Shown here: positions 1 to 11,226 of the stretch, in pieces
Position numbering within the stretch: the first letter of the stretch is position 1
Layout of the letters: each line of letters opens with the position of its first letter
Source: Paralithodes platypus
Lineage: Eukaryota; Arthropoda; Malacostraca; Decapoda; Lithodidae
Assembly (NCBI GenBank): GCA_032716605.1
Contig: CM064560.1
Coordinates: 12,392,292-12,456,291, forward strand
Direction of reading: 5' to 3'
Length of the DNA stretch: 64,000 nucleotides
The notes under the pieces: model-generated
What the model was told of the DNA's origin: nothing
Seen by the model: the letters and a program-made list of their open reading frames with translations, nothing else
Database searches by the model: none
Translations under genes and position numbers: made by a program

Positions 1-429
1 ATGGTTAGAACCCATGCTATATCTCCACTTCCCATCACCCAGCGGCAGTAAAATATCTGGCACAGTTCTTCAACAATTTTTGTTTTCAAAATTATAACCC
101 TCCCCAACACCATAGGTTAAATTATATGTAGTTATGCTCCTCAAGAGCGAGCTTCTCTAGCCCAGCATTCTGAGAGGAGTGCAACTCAGAATTACTGCTA
201 TAACATACTAAAAAAAAATCAACTATCAAAGAAAGAGTTTTTATTTGATTTTTATGTGTATAATTTGTTTATTTCGGCTGCACTATAGGGGCAAGCCTAG
301 TTTTTTCTTCTATACCAAACGCTCAACTCCTGCTTTACGACCCAATACGCTGGGCTACAACCGCGAGCCAACAAGCACCAAGCGCAAAATACTATTCAAA
401 CTAAAGCAGGAGGCTACCCGTGTGTCAAT

Positions 430-3400
430 CTACCCAGGATCATATACCCTTGAACGACCATCTGCAACCACGTTGTCACAACCGGCAATATGGCGTATGT
501 CCAGGTTATATACCAATAACCTTAGTGACCACCTGGTCAGCCTCATATTCCGATTGTGAAACTGGTCCAAGAACTTGAGAGGGTGATGATCTGGGTAAAC
601 TACAACGACCGGACCATAGGCTGGAACACAGACCTCGAAATGCCTCAGAGCAAGTACAACCGCCAGCAGCTCCTCCTTGACAACAGAGCAGCTCCCCTGG
701 GCCGAATTGTACTTCTCCGAGCAGAAACTAACAGGATGCTCCAGCCCATCATCGTCCTTTTCCACAAGGACGGCACCAGCCCCCACACCACTAGCCTCCG
801 TTGCTAGTTGGAAAGGTAGGCTAAAGTCAGGGGCCCTGAGGATCGGGTGAGTGCACAACAGGCGTTTTACTTCTCTAAACACCTTCTCACACTCAGGCGC
901 CCATTTGAACTTCTTATCCTTCCAGTTATCCTCCACCTGAGCTTGACTGTCCCGTTCTCCTTCTCCACCTTGACTGCTAAACGTCATCACAGGCACAGTG
1001 AGAGGCTCAGGGGGGTGCCTCCCATACTCCTTCACGGGATTATCATGACATAACTGATTGCGCTTCCGTCTGTCTGGAGTGGCTACCAAGTAAACCAGGT
1101 CCGATAGCTCCTCCACCACCCTATAAGGACCAGCGTACTTCGCGGATAAGGGGTGACCTACAAGGGGCAGTAGAATCAACACCTCCTGACCCTCGTGAAA
1201 CTCCCTGAGTTCAACCTTGAGGTCGTACCTGTCCTTCCTGAGGGCCTGAGAGCTAGTCAAATTACGGCCAGCCAACTCCAGACTGCGCAACATCCGTTCT
1301 CGACTGTTGAGGACACACTTGAGCATAGAACAAGGTTTTTCTGCGCCCTCCCATACTTCTTCAACCATATGGAGATGCCTTCTGACACGGTGTCCAAAGA
1401 CGAGCTCATTAGGGCTGAATCCCAAACTCTCCCCAGGTACCTCCCACACAGCAACCAAAACACATGGCAGGCCAAGATCCCAATCCCTCCCACTCTCAAA
1501 GCAACAACAACGAAGCACAGATTTCAAGGCTGAGTGCCATCGCTCTAACACACCCTGGCTCTCCGGATGATATGCAGATGACACAACCCCAACAATCCCA
1601 TGCTGCGGCATTGCTTGTACAAAGAGGCTAGAAGTGAAGTTGGGTCCCCGGACTGACTGAATCCCCTGCGGGTAACCATACCGGGAAAAATACACTAGCA
1701 AGCTTCGGACCACCGTTTTCGCCGACCCATTTCTCATAGGGTACGCGTCAGGGTACCTTGTTGCTACATCTCCCGACTGTGCATCACTGTCCTCCTTCAA
1801 CTCTTTCGTCTTTTTAAGCCCATCCTCTGCCCCTTCAGGAACAGTTACTGGGTCCTCTCCAGACTCGAAATGTGGTCCTAATAATGAGTCCCCGAGAAGG
1901 TCCGTTGACACTAAACTCTCAACCGCATCAACTTTCAACCCCTTCTCGGTACCCTTCCTCCGCTGATCTAAAGATTGTTGACCAGAATGCGACTCCCTGG
2001 ATGCAGAATCTCCGGTGACAACACACTCCATAGGCTGCCCCGGACACTTCCCAACCCACTCCTGCTCCTCCCTACTTACGTCGGCCGGCTTCTCGACAAC
2101 GACTAAGGGTGGAGCCTCAGAAGTAGGCCCCGCAAAGTCGTTGCCAAGAAGGAGGTCGACGCCCCCAACAGGTAACTTCTCCACAATTCCTACATCCAGG
2201 TCACGAGTCACACCATCAACTTCCACCTTCATTCTTACAAGCGGGTATGACATGGTCGCATTAACTCCCTGAACCACAACCACCCGCACCGTATTGACAG
2301 GTTTACCAGTGAAATTTCTCAACAGTGTTTGCGATGCCCCAGTGTCACGCAAAATTCTCACCTCATGTCTTCTACCCCCCCCACTCCACACAACCGAGTC
2401 CCCTGTGGTCACCAAAGGCATCACGGACAGGGAATAAGCCTTCCGGATCCTTCTGCACTGGCAGTGTATTTACCTCGGAAGAAATGCCTCTAACAAACTC
2501 CGATGTCCTCTTGAACACTCCAATGCCGTGAGCAAAAGACACGGCTGCCGGAGGAGGTCGACTAGGGCACTCATTTGCCTTATGACCCTCCTGGTGGCAC
2601 CTAAAACGCATAAATTTCGGTTTCGGCTTATACTGTGATGTAAAAGGCCCCTGACTTTTCACATACGGTGTGGTGGTAGGTTTGGCTTCAGTTTTAGTTT
2701 CATTGCTCTTTGGTTTAAATGTGTCATTGCTACGGGGAGGGGGAGGATAACGGTCCCTAGCACTTGCATCGTACTTCTGTGAGGACCCGCAACCCCGAAT
2801 CAACGACAGCCGTAGATCAGCCATTTCTGCTGCTTCTACTAGAGTTCTTGGGTTTTTCTCCTTTAAGTTCAAAGTTAGATCACCGCCCGTGCTCTTAAAG
2901 AACTGCTCCAACATCATCAACTGCTTAACTCCATCAAACGTTGTTACCTTCTCAGATCGGAGCCAGTTCCCCATAGCATCGGACAAGTCCCGGGCGTGTT
3001 CCAAAAAGGTGCTATCTCTTCCCTTAGTTACACCCCGGAACTTCAAACGGTACGTTTCTGGTTGCAATTCGTAAGCCCTCAGGACAGCCTCCTTGAGATC
3101 CTCATACACAATACACGACTCCAAAGGTAACGCATCGTAGGCTTTAAGACCCTTGCCTATTAATCTAGAGGATACAAGTGCTGCCCATTTATTCTCTGGC
3201 CACTGGTGTTCCTGGCACTTCTTCTCAAAGCGTGTGAAAAATTCTATTACACCACTCTCATCAAACACCGGAACCAGTTTCAATAAGTGCGAGAGAGACT
3301 GCTCATGAACACGGTTACCAGCCCCAAGTCGCTGTCCCGTTGCCTCTACTCGCGACTTCTCTACGTCCATGTCGGCACAGTACCTAGTCGACTCTAAATC

Positions 3401-4044
3401 CGCTTGGATTTTTGCTAGCTCTATGTGCTGAGACTGCTGACTGACAGTTTTTCTCTCTTCTATCTTGGCTAATTCTATTTGCTGCTGAAGCTCACATGCC
3501 CTTTGTTGCTGTTGAACCTCAGATACCCTGATAGCCTTTCTCTCTTCGATCTTAGCTAATTCGAGCTGAAGCAGTAATTCTGGAGTTAACCCTTGAGGAG
3601 GTGAAGGTGCTACAATGTTTGAAATTACCGGTGGTCCCCCCAGGGGCAACCCACCCTGCCAGTCACCACCCACCTGTGGAAGCGTACCCGGGGTCGGCAA
3701 ACTACTGGGATGGCTGGGAGTCGAGTGTAGGGGAAGCATGGCCGAAGGGCTCTGAGCACTCAACCCATCTCGCTCACCAGTCACCCTGCCCAGTACACAC
3801 GTTATCAAGTTATCCTTGGTCAGCTGCTAGTAACCGCATGACCGATAGCTGTGGCCAGGCATTGAAGACCGTACCGATCCATACCCTCCAACTGCTCGGC
3901 AGTAACAGGCCATTGCAAAAATATCCTAGCATCCTCCTCACAGTTCACCCGATTAACCCTTTCATCATGCTGCTGTTCTTCAGTTTCGACATTACGTACT
4001 GTGTCTCCATTCTCCTCTGACCCGGTATAAGACATGATGCTCAC
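430..4044 (-). pseudogene. gag-protease-integrase remnant-RNase H polyprotein, copy A, two frameshifts
   Basis: Homologous along its length to the intact 1193-codon ORF of copy B. It reads in three pieces: 4044-3820 (Gag N-terminus, starts MSIMSYTG), 3808-2372 (Gag to zinc knuckle) and 2424-430 (protease, integrase core remnant, GPY/F module, RNase H). The first break is a 1-base loss near 3830 that makes a TGA stop. The second is an 8-G run near 2375 where copy B has 7 G. The first Cys of the CCHC knuckle is Arg here (MRFRC versus MCFRC). Protease DTGAS is present. As in copy B, the reverse transcriptase, the integrase zinc finger and the first integrase Asp are absent through identical in-frame deletions, and the second Asp is Val (QSVRG). 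Confidence 0.9.
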
Positions 4045-4254
4045 AAAAATTTCTCACCACAATATTCAGAAAAGAAGCACCCCAAACTCTTATACCTCAA
4101 TATACACACAAAAATTCTCGGAAATACTCAAGGGCTATACTATGTTGCAAAAAAAAAATTATTCTTGCTGATCCCCGCAAAATATTCCACAAAACAACAA
4201 ATGTTCCCTGCTTAATAAATGTAGGTTCACCAAATCCTAGGTAAGGTCGCCATT

Positions 4255-6684
4255 TGTTACGACTGGGGTTCAAATATATCAGGGCTCTTATTCATTGGAC
4301 TAGTAATGGCATAAATGCTACAACGGAAAGCGCTAGATCCAACCTCTGATGTATATTCCCAGTGAACAAAGAACACAAATACTCTACAGAGTTCTATATG
4401 CAATAATAGGCTATCAAACTCTCAATAAATGTGCGTCTACTCTAGGCTTAATGTTATGTGAAAACAGCCTATTACTACCTATAACCGAAGGTGCTTGGTT
4501 ATGGTATGCAAAGTAAGGTGGTAAGAGAAGTTACAGCTTACGTTACTTTAATTAATAAATGTCAGGCACTCCTGCATGAAAGAAAGTGCACTAAAGTCCT
4601 TCAACACTAACAAGGAATCTTCTTTAAATGTTAGATGCTATAAAGATGCTCGTATCGGAAATGGAATCCAAAAAGGCAGGCAGCGGAAGCAATGCTCGTG
4701 CAGGCTATGCACACAAAAGGCAGAATATATAATGCCGTCGGAGCCAAGAATATCCTAAACACAACAACAATAATAATAATCGCCACGACAATGCAGTATT
4801 CCTATCAACAAAAAGAGCCTAAGTCGTTTGTGTCTCAATACATCAAACTAGGCTGCGAAATGCTTGTGTAATCATAAATGGGTATGCATAAAAAGAGTAA
4901 TTGGTTTAATATACTTAATGTCTACTGTGACTGATAAAATCTAGCTAGAGTCAATGATACGAGATACTGGTGCGCATGGCATGCCGCATAGCCTAGTGCA
5001 AATCTCAAGTCTGTGCGTCAAATATTACGTTATAATGAAGGGTAGCTCTCTTGAGAAACCTTAACCCGGGAGCTGCGGGGAGACTCTTAAGAGTTCCCCC
5101 GGCGCACTGCAGGGAGACTCTTAAGAGTCAGAGAAAAAAAAAAATCAACTTTTGACATCGAAAAAAAAAAAAAAATTATATTTTGTTTTTTTTATTTTTT
5201 TATTTTTTTTTGGCCCCTGGGCCATGCAAAATCTCAGTTCTCTACCTCCCCTCCTTCCCCACTTTCCTCCTCTCCTTCAGTTATCACCTATTTTCCCTGT
5301 TATTCCCTTATTCTGAGGTATATTTTCGTGCTAACATTAGAAATCCGATTGGAGGGTGTGGTCATCACTGATAGCAAGCGAGTGCAAGAGAGAGAGAGAG
5401 AGTATCGATCGACTGTGTCTCAGTGGCCTTGGGGGAAATTGGCGGGAAAGCAGATTGCCTCACCCATACATTATACAACTCGCGGGCTATATCTCCGATT
5501 TTGACCATCCAAACGCTGTTTTCACTCGTTTTATTGTTGTTTCAGGTTAATACCTTTATAATCAACCCATAATAGGCGCATATGGATAAGTATTAATGCT
5601 ATTAATGGCACAATGAATATTTTAGTGACGGAAACACCTCAAATACGTCAGCACAGGGGGACGTTTCCAATTACCCCCATGCGCACTTCAGAGGTTAATA
5701 CCGAAGTATTAAGCGTTCTCCTGGCGTACCTCAAAGACAAACAATCGAGATTAGAACAGTGCAGAATGGTATAGGCAAAAAACCCTCATTCGTGCATGCT
5801 CTACTCTCAATGGCACACAGACTAGAATTTACTCAATCAACTCGTTCTCAGGTATGTCGTGCCGCTTTTAACTGAAGCCAGCACTCATAGGAAACAATAC
5901 CTATAATATCAGACTCCTAGTCTAGCATTATCTAATCCAGCAGAACACTAATAACTAAAGGAAGCAGTACTAAACAATATAAATGCCAACCAATGCTTCG
6001 TGATCCACTTATCTTAACAACTAACATACATAGGCTATATCAGACCTTAACACACAATACAACTGGCCAGCATGAAACTGATTTTGCAGAGTTAACCAGA
6101 GGGGATATAATATTAATAAAAGGTGGTGAAAGATATGAAAAATGAGAGAGATAGGCAGAGGAAAAGATTCTCAGGTGCGAGCGGGGTACAGGTAGCAAGG
6201 GAAAAGATGGGTGCGTTCTAGAAACCAGATCTGAGGGAGAGAGTGGCGAGGAACTGTATATATACTCGCACCAGCTCGAGCCGCGTGGGAAAAAAGCGGT
6301 TACAAGTCCTCTAACCACTAACAAGAGAGCTTGCAGCATGGTAAGGACCTCTCTCCACCAACCCCCGCGAACGAGGCAGCCAGCCGTGACGTCATCGAGC
6401 GGGACAAAAACACTACGGCTTCTCTCACTCTGTTCTACTCTCTCTCTCTCTCCCAGATCCCATCATTACTAGTTAATGATAAAACATATACTTTACAATT
6501 AAATATATAAAGCCTTGACAAGGTTGAAAACAAAGAGCCTTTCTGGACTGCCCATGACACAAGCTTTCATATGAAATAAAGCACACTCTAATACACAAAC
6601 TGTAGCCCCATCCACTGCCCTGGCGATCCTAGCGAGTCACTGTAGGACAAGCCATGCGGTTCTAACGGAGTTGTTAACGTCACA
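4255..6684 (-). repeat. 5' LTR of copy A (contains a 630 bp insertion)
   Basis: Reverse complement of the LTRs of copy B: on the minus strand it begins TGTGACGTTAAC (6684) and ends GTCGTAACA (4255), the usual TG...CA form. Without the insertion at 5065-5694 it is about 1.8 kb, the same as the uninterrupted 3' LTR of copy B (1816 bp). A TATATATA box lies at 6257-6264, in the same place as in copy B. It lacks the SINE found in copy B's 5' LTR. Confidence 0.9.
5065..5694. mobile_element. TTAA-flanked non-autonomous DNA transposon (piggyBac-type) in LTR
   Basis: A 630 bp segment absent from both LTRs of copy B. It is flanked by TTAA on both sides (5061-5064 and 5695-5698), whereas the empty site in copy B has one TTAA (around 28799). 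Exact TTAA duplication is the hallmark of piggyBac-type transposition. The outer bases are CCCGGGAGCTG on the left and, reverse complemented, CCTCTGAAGTG on the right, so terminal inverted repeats are short at best. It contains two copies of GGGAGACTCTTAAGAGT near the left end, poly(A)/poly(T) runs at 5148-5212 and a GA run at 5390-5402. There is no transposase ORF. Confidence 0.75.
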
Positions 6685-7046
6685 TGAGGCTATAAGAGTT
6701 ATAGTAAAAATGCAACCAGCGTCACCACCAGATCACACCTCACAAAACTTAACCCTGAATCAGTACAAAACTAGATATCACAGAACATCAATACATCAGG
6801 TGGTCCTAAAATTACTCAATACTGATGTTACCCTGTTGGGGAGGGCTGCTCAAACAAAACTGTATATACTAGCCCTGAGTGCCCTACACTTCAAACCTAA
6901 GTCAGCCTCTCGACCAACAGTGCACCAGCCACTTAATCTTTGCCTGTACAGAGAGAACCGTTCGTCTACCCCAGGCAACACCCACTTAACCTCTGTGCAG
7001 GGGGGAGGCAGAGGGAGAGTGTTAGAACATTATAGAAAAAAATTGC

Positions 7047-7404
7047 ATGAATTGTGATATGACGGGGCTGGAAGGGACCAGATCAAAACCACCACCAGAT
7101 CTGCCCCTACATAATGAAGCACTACCTCTACAAATATCCAGAATAGCATCGATCAGGGGAAAGAGAAGGAATAAGAACAAGGCTGTGACAGAAGAAGGAA
7201 TACCATAGTGCCCCATACCACAACAACAAAAAATATCACAGTATACCATACAAAAACAACGCCCTCTACCGGAACCCACAGGACCTAGGCCACTCATCAG
7301 GGATAATCCTGTACTTCCAGGCAGATCACACGGCCCGTGATACTACACAGGTGCATCTCCCAAACTAGAACCCGATTTCGATTATGATGAGGAGGAGTTT
7401 ATGC
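7047..7404 (+). pseudogene. Unidentified decayed coding sequence, 5' part
   Basis: From an ATG at 7047 one frame runs 119 codons to the copy C insertion site with only two stops (TAG 7206-7208, TGA 7338-7340). It then continues in frame across the duplicated ATGC into 16707-16820, giving about 155 codons; random sequence would have roughly seven stops. The reading includes a basic patch (GKRRNKNK), proline-rich stretches and an acidic run (DYDEEEF). Just upstream, 6685-7057 is open in another frame (ending HYRKKLHEL), overlapping this ATG by about 10 bases, so it may be the same gene with a frameshift. I do not recognise the product. It could be an old mobile or viral element, or a host exon. 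Confidence 0.35.
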
Positions 7405-9292
7405 TGTGACGCTTCTGCATAGTAGCCACGTGCGGGCATGCGCGCGCGTCGGCTGCCCAGCCGTTTAGAAACCGGCTGGTGGCAGCCGGCCGGCCGGCTT
7501 TTCCTTAGTATATATCCTACGACAATGTAACTAATGTCTGGGATATTCTTATGTTGTTTCACAGCTTGTAGCTGCCCTTATTCTTAACCAACGCATCTTA
7601 GTATATTTTATTCTCGATAGTTGATTGTTTCATTATAATATATAAGATGTAAGTCTAGTGAGAGTGGGAGGAGACGAGCGGGAGAGAGAGCTGGGGGACA
7701 TTGCTTCGCACGGAGAGTCCAGCTTGGGACGAGCCTGATGTTGCCACCTGCATTTGATTGCAACGTTAGGCTTAGTTTCGACTCACGCACGGGGTAGAGG
7801 ATTTTGACCCGGCAACTGTGTTGAGTGTTGCCAAGCCTGGGATGTATTCTGCATGCCTAGGGTGGGGTCCAGACAGATTCAAGACTCAGAGCTCACCTCA
7901 CTGTCGTACCCTTCGGACCCCCTTGATATCTATCCCTCTCAACCCCACTTAGAAACTTTCTCTCTTACTTTGTATACCTTCCTTCCACTACTTCACCAAT
8001 CTATTTAATTATCCCATCCCCTTGATAGACCTTATATCTATTATTGTATTAACGACGAGCTCTCAGATAACTAGATAGGATTTTGGGCCTTATGCAGAGA
8101 TGTAATTGTTAATGAGACCTAGGAAGCTTTTTTGTTGTCTCATATTTGGTGGTTTCATGCTTGCTAGTGTGTTCTTGTGTCAGGTTAGCAGGGGCTAGAC
8201 CGGAGGGGAGGCTTTTTGCGATCCTTTAAGTAAAGTCTGCTGGTGCGAGTCCTGTGGACCCGCACGACTTTACTAGGATACCCGTGGGAGTCTGGGGGCA
8301 TTTTCTTGTCTGTGTCCCTGTGTGTCTAGTGTTGTGTTGTGTGAGGGCCCTTGCCTAATCCACTCAGCACTGCGCTAGCACGTCTTGCTTTTGTTTTAGG
8401 GTCGCCAGGAGAGAGTCAGATACTTGCGATCTGAGTCTCTCAAGAGAGCACCCTTTCAATTAGAGTAATTTGGCGCACAGACCTGGGAACGTCCCTAGGC
8501 TAGAGCAGGTGGCTCAGCCCGGGTATCCGAAGCCTATATCCTTCCGGCTAGACCTCTGCCGCCTGTCAGATTAACAGCTAGGGGTTTATCATCTCTGTAT
8601 GCTTGTTATTGTGCCACAGTTTACCGTTTTGTGAGCATTGTGAGTCAGGGTGTGGCTTAGAGACTCTGTCCGAGCAGGCTTGCCTGACTAAGAGTGAGAA
8701 GCACACCTGTATGTGGTTATGTTGCGAGTTGCTGCCTTTATTTAATTATACCTATGCCATTATACACTGTAGGTCCTATCACTAGTATTTATTCCTGCTT
8801 ATGAGTTAAGAGTTCTCTAAATCCGTAACGTACTTTCTTTGCTAAGCATCAGATCCTACAGTAGCCGCATGCAGTTTAGAAACCCGCATCATGTCTACCG
8901 GTACGATGTTTTGAGGACTGTTTGCTTTCACCTTCTTTCACGCAGGGGTGATTAGTTGTATTAATTAACGTAACGTTAAATGTACTTTCTTCTAGTTTGT
9001 AATTAAATTGTTTCTGCAATTTAATTCCGTTATCTATCTTTTCCTTGAAGCTTTAAGTCAACTTAATTGTGTGATATATAGCCTGCTTGACTATCAGCAG
9101 TCTATAGTGTGTGCACCCTGTAACCGAGTCATAGGATACCTCGTTGTCCAGGCAGGACTCTTGACGGTTTAGGGTGGTTTGTTGCCTGGGTTTATAGATA
9201 AGGGTTGGATCTAGCGTTTTCCGTTGTTGCTGGTTGCCGCATACCTAGTCCAATAGAAAGAGCCCAGTGTTTATATATCCCAGGACGTAACA
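7405..9292 (+). repeat. 5' LTR of copy C
   Basis: Begins TGTGACGCTTCTG and ends GGACGTAACA. It pairs with 14810-16706. A palindromic GCCGGCCGGCCGGC-like block (about 7488-7498) is followed by a TATATAT box near 7510, a plausible core promoter. It lacks CCGG near 7689 and has TATA where the 3' LTR has TCTTTTATA near 9079. Its last 60 bases resemble the LTR end of copies A and B (CTAGTCCAAT...CGTAACA), which shows the two families are related. Confidence 0.92.
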
Positions 9293-9294
9293 AA

Positions 9295-9302
9295 TGGCGA
9301 CC
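9295..9302 (+). other. Primer-binding site of copy C
   Basis: TGGCGACC starts two bases after the LTR. TGG pairs with a tRNA 3' CCA end. Eight bases fit a tRNA ending GGTCG-CCA, as in some arginine tRNAs; the match stops there, so the primer is not certain. The same octamer follows the LTR of copies A and B. Confidence 0.65.
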
Positions 9303-9507
9303 TTGCATAGGATTTACTGAACAGAGGAATATAGTGGTCATTTGTTTTGAGATTCCTTATGATTAGAGGAATACAGTGGACATAGAGTTTTTTTTTTGGA
9401 GCAACCAATGTAACACATTAAAGACTTTAAATAACATTAGTATATACATACTTGCATAGGAGATAAGGCACATTCTTTAACCGTGATAATTACTGCAGTA
9501 CACAAGC

Positions 9508-11220
9508 ATGTCTAATACATCAGAACACAGTGATGGGTCAGGCCACGATACGGGCTCGGAGAGAGAAAGACCTGTGAAGTGGTTAGTCGATAGCGAGGAG
9601 GGTGCTAGAAGATTTTTAGAGGTGCCCCTTACCGCTGACAGGGTGTTGAAGCTGAATAAGTATGGCTTAAAGTGTGTGGCAGATCTTCAGGGTCACCAGG
9701 GTTTAAGTGGCATGAGGAAAGATTAGCTGAGGACTTTGATATTGGGTTTAGAAGGGAGAGACCTGGGTGGAGAGGTGACCGGGGGCCCCGGTCCCCAGCC
9801 CCCCCTCCACTCTACCCCCGTATCAAATGTCAGGGTGCCTGAATTTAGTACATACCCCCAAGTTGATGGTCAATGGCAGCGTGGAATTCAATCTCAGGGA
9901 CCCTCTCCATTAAATGCACCTTCCCCTCCTCAAGAGTTGACTCCAGATTTGTTGTTTCGGCTTGAGATGGCCAAGGTTGAGGCCGCTAGAGCTCAGGTTG
10001 AGGCCGCCGAAAGACAGGTTAGTGTGCAGGCTGAGGTTGCTATACGAGAAGCTGAACTGCAGGCAGAGTCTACTAGGTATCGGGCTGACAGGGAGCTGGA
10101 GAGATCTCGAGTGGAGGTAACAGGGCGAAATATTGGGGGAGGTAACAGACATCGGGACCAATCATTGTCGCACCTGCTTAAACTAGTTCCTGTGTTCGAT
10201 GAATTATGTGTGGCTGAGTTTTTTATGCAATTTGAGAAGAAGTGTCAGGAACACCAGTGGCCTCAGGAAAAGTGGGCAGCATTAGTTTCATCAAGACTCC
10301 TAGGAAAGGGGCTAAAAGCGTATGATGCACTACCTTTAGAGTCCTGTGTAGTTTATGATGAGCTAAAGAAGGCTGTGCTACGGGCCTATGAGTTACAACC
10401 AGAAACTTACCGCTTGAAGTTTCGGGGTGTTACTAAGGGCAAGGATAGTACCTTCCTAGAACACGCCCGGGACTTGTTTGATGCACTACGACATTGGCTG
10501 CGTTCTGAGAGGGCAGCTACTTTTGAGGAGTTGAGTGAGCTGGTTCTCTTGGAGCAGTTCTTTAAGTGCACAGGCGGGGACTTAACATTATATATAAAGG
10601 AAAACAATTCTAGAACTCTCCAGGAGGCAGCAGAAATGGCTGACCTCCGACTGTCATTAATTCGAGGGTGCGGAGCAGCAGCTAGGAGTGAGTCGGGTGC
10701 AAAGGATCGTACCCCTCCCCCTCCCAAGAATTTTGATACACATAAATACACAAAACCATCTAGCACTGACAATAAAACTGAACATAAACCAAATACCGTC
10801 CCGTATAAGAAGTCTAATGGTACCTCCCACTCCCAAGGGAAACCAAAGAGTAAAGAGTGCTTTGCATGTCACAAGGAGGGTCACTTTGCAAATGCTTGTC
10901 CGAACAAGCCACCAAACAAGGTTGTGTCATTGGCCCGCAGCATAGAGGTGTCGCCTATATCTTCTGAGTTTGCCAAGAGTAGTTCGTCAGAGGTTGGGAC
11001 ACAGCCTGTGTTCAAGAGTCCGGAAGGCTCGAACCCTGTCCGCGATGTCTTTGGGGGTCATAGAGGGCATGGTTTTGTGAGGTGGGCTGGCGAAAGGCGA
11101 GGAGTTAAGCTATTGCATGATACTGGGGCTTCTCAGACCTTGTTAAGGAACTTTACTGGTAGACCGATTAACGCTGCTCGGGTGGTGGTAGTTCAGGGGA
11201 TCAATGCTACGAAGTCCTAA
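9508..11220 (+). pseudogene. Gag and protease N-terminal part, copy C
   Basis: Frame from ATG 9508 (MSNTSEHSDG) matching the Gag of copies A and B. A TAG at 9724-9726 interrupts it at codon 73, and a TAA at 11218-11220 ends this part where copy B has TAC, a single-base change. Between them lie a glutamate/alanine-rich coiled-coil-like stretch (about 9960-10110), a well conserved Gag core (LLKLVPVFDE to LRAYELQPETY, about 10170-10400), a CCHC zinc knuckle (CFACHKEGHFANAC, about 10858) for RNA binding and the aspartic protease motif DTGAS (about 11119). Gag packages the element RNA and the protease processes the polyprotein. Both stops lie in the same frame as the downstream pol, so the ancestral element had one continuous gag-pol frame. 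Confidence 0.88.
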
Positions 11221-11226
11221 CCGCTG

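Larger units (their letters stand above)
1..6684 (-). mobile_element. Gmr1-like Ty3/gypsy LTR retrotransposon, RT-less family, copy A (partial)
   Basis: Reverse-strand element closely matching copy B (21478-29610). Reading leftwards it has the 5' LTR (6684-4255), a primer-binding site (GGTCGCCA on the plus strand, 4245-4252), a leader, a gag-protease-integrase remnant-RNase H coding region (4044-430) and a 3' untranslated part. Positions 1-50 match the segment of copy B that lies about 50-100 bp before its 3' LTR, so the 3' LTR of copy A lies just outside the window. The base after the 5' LTR begins TGAG, the expected site of the 4 bp target duplication, but the partner is off-window. Copy A is inactivated by two single-base frameshifts and carries a TTAA-flanked transposon in its LTR. 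Confidence 0.9.
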
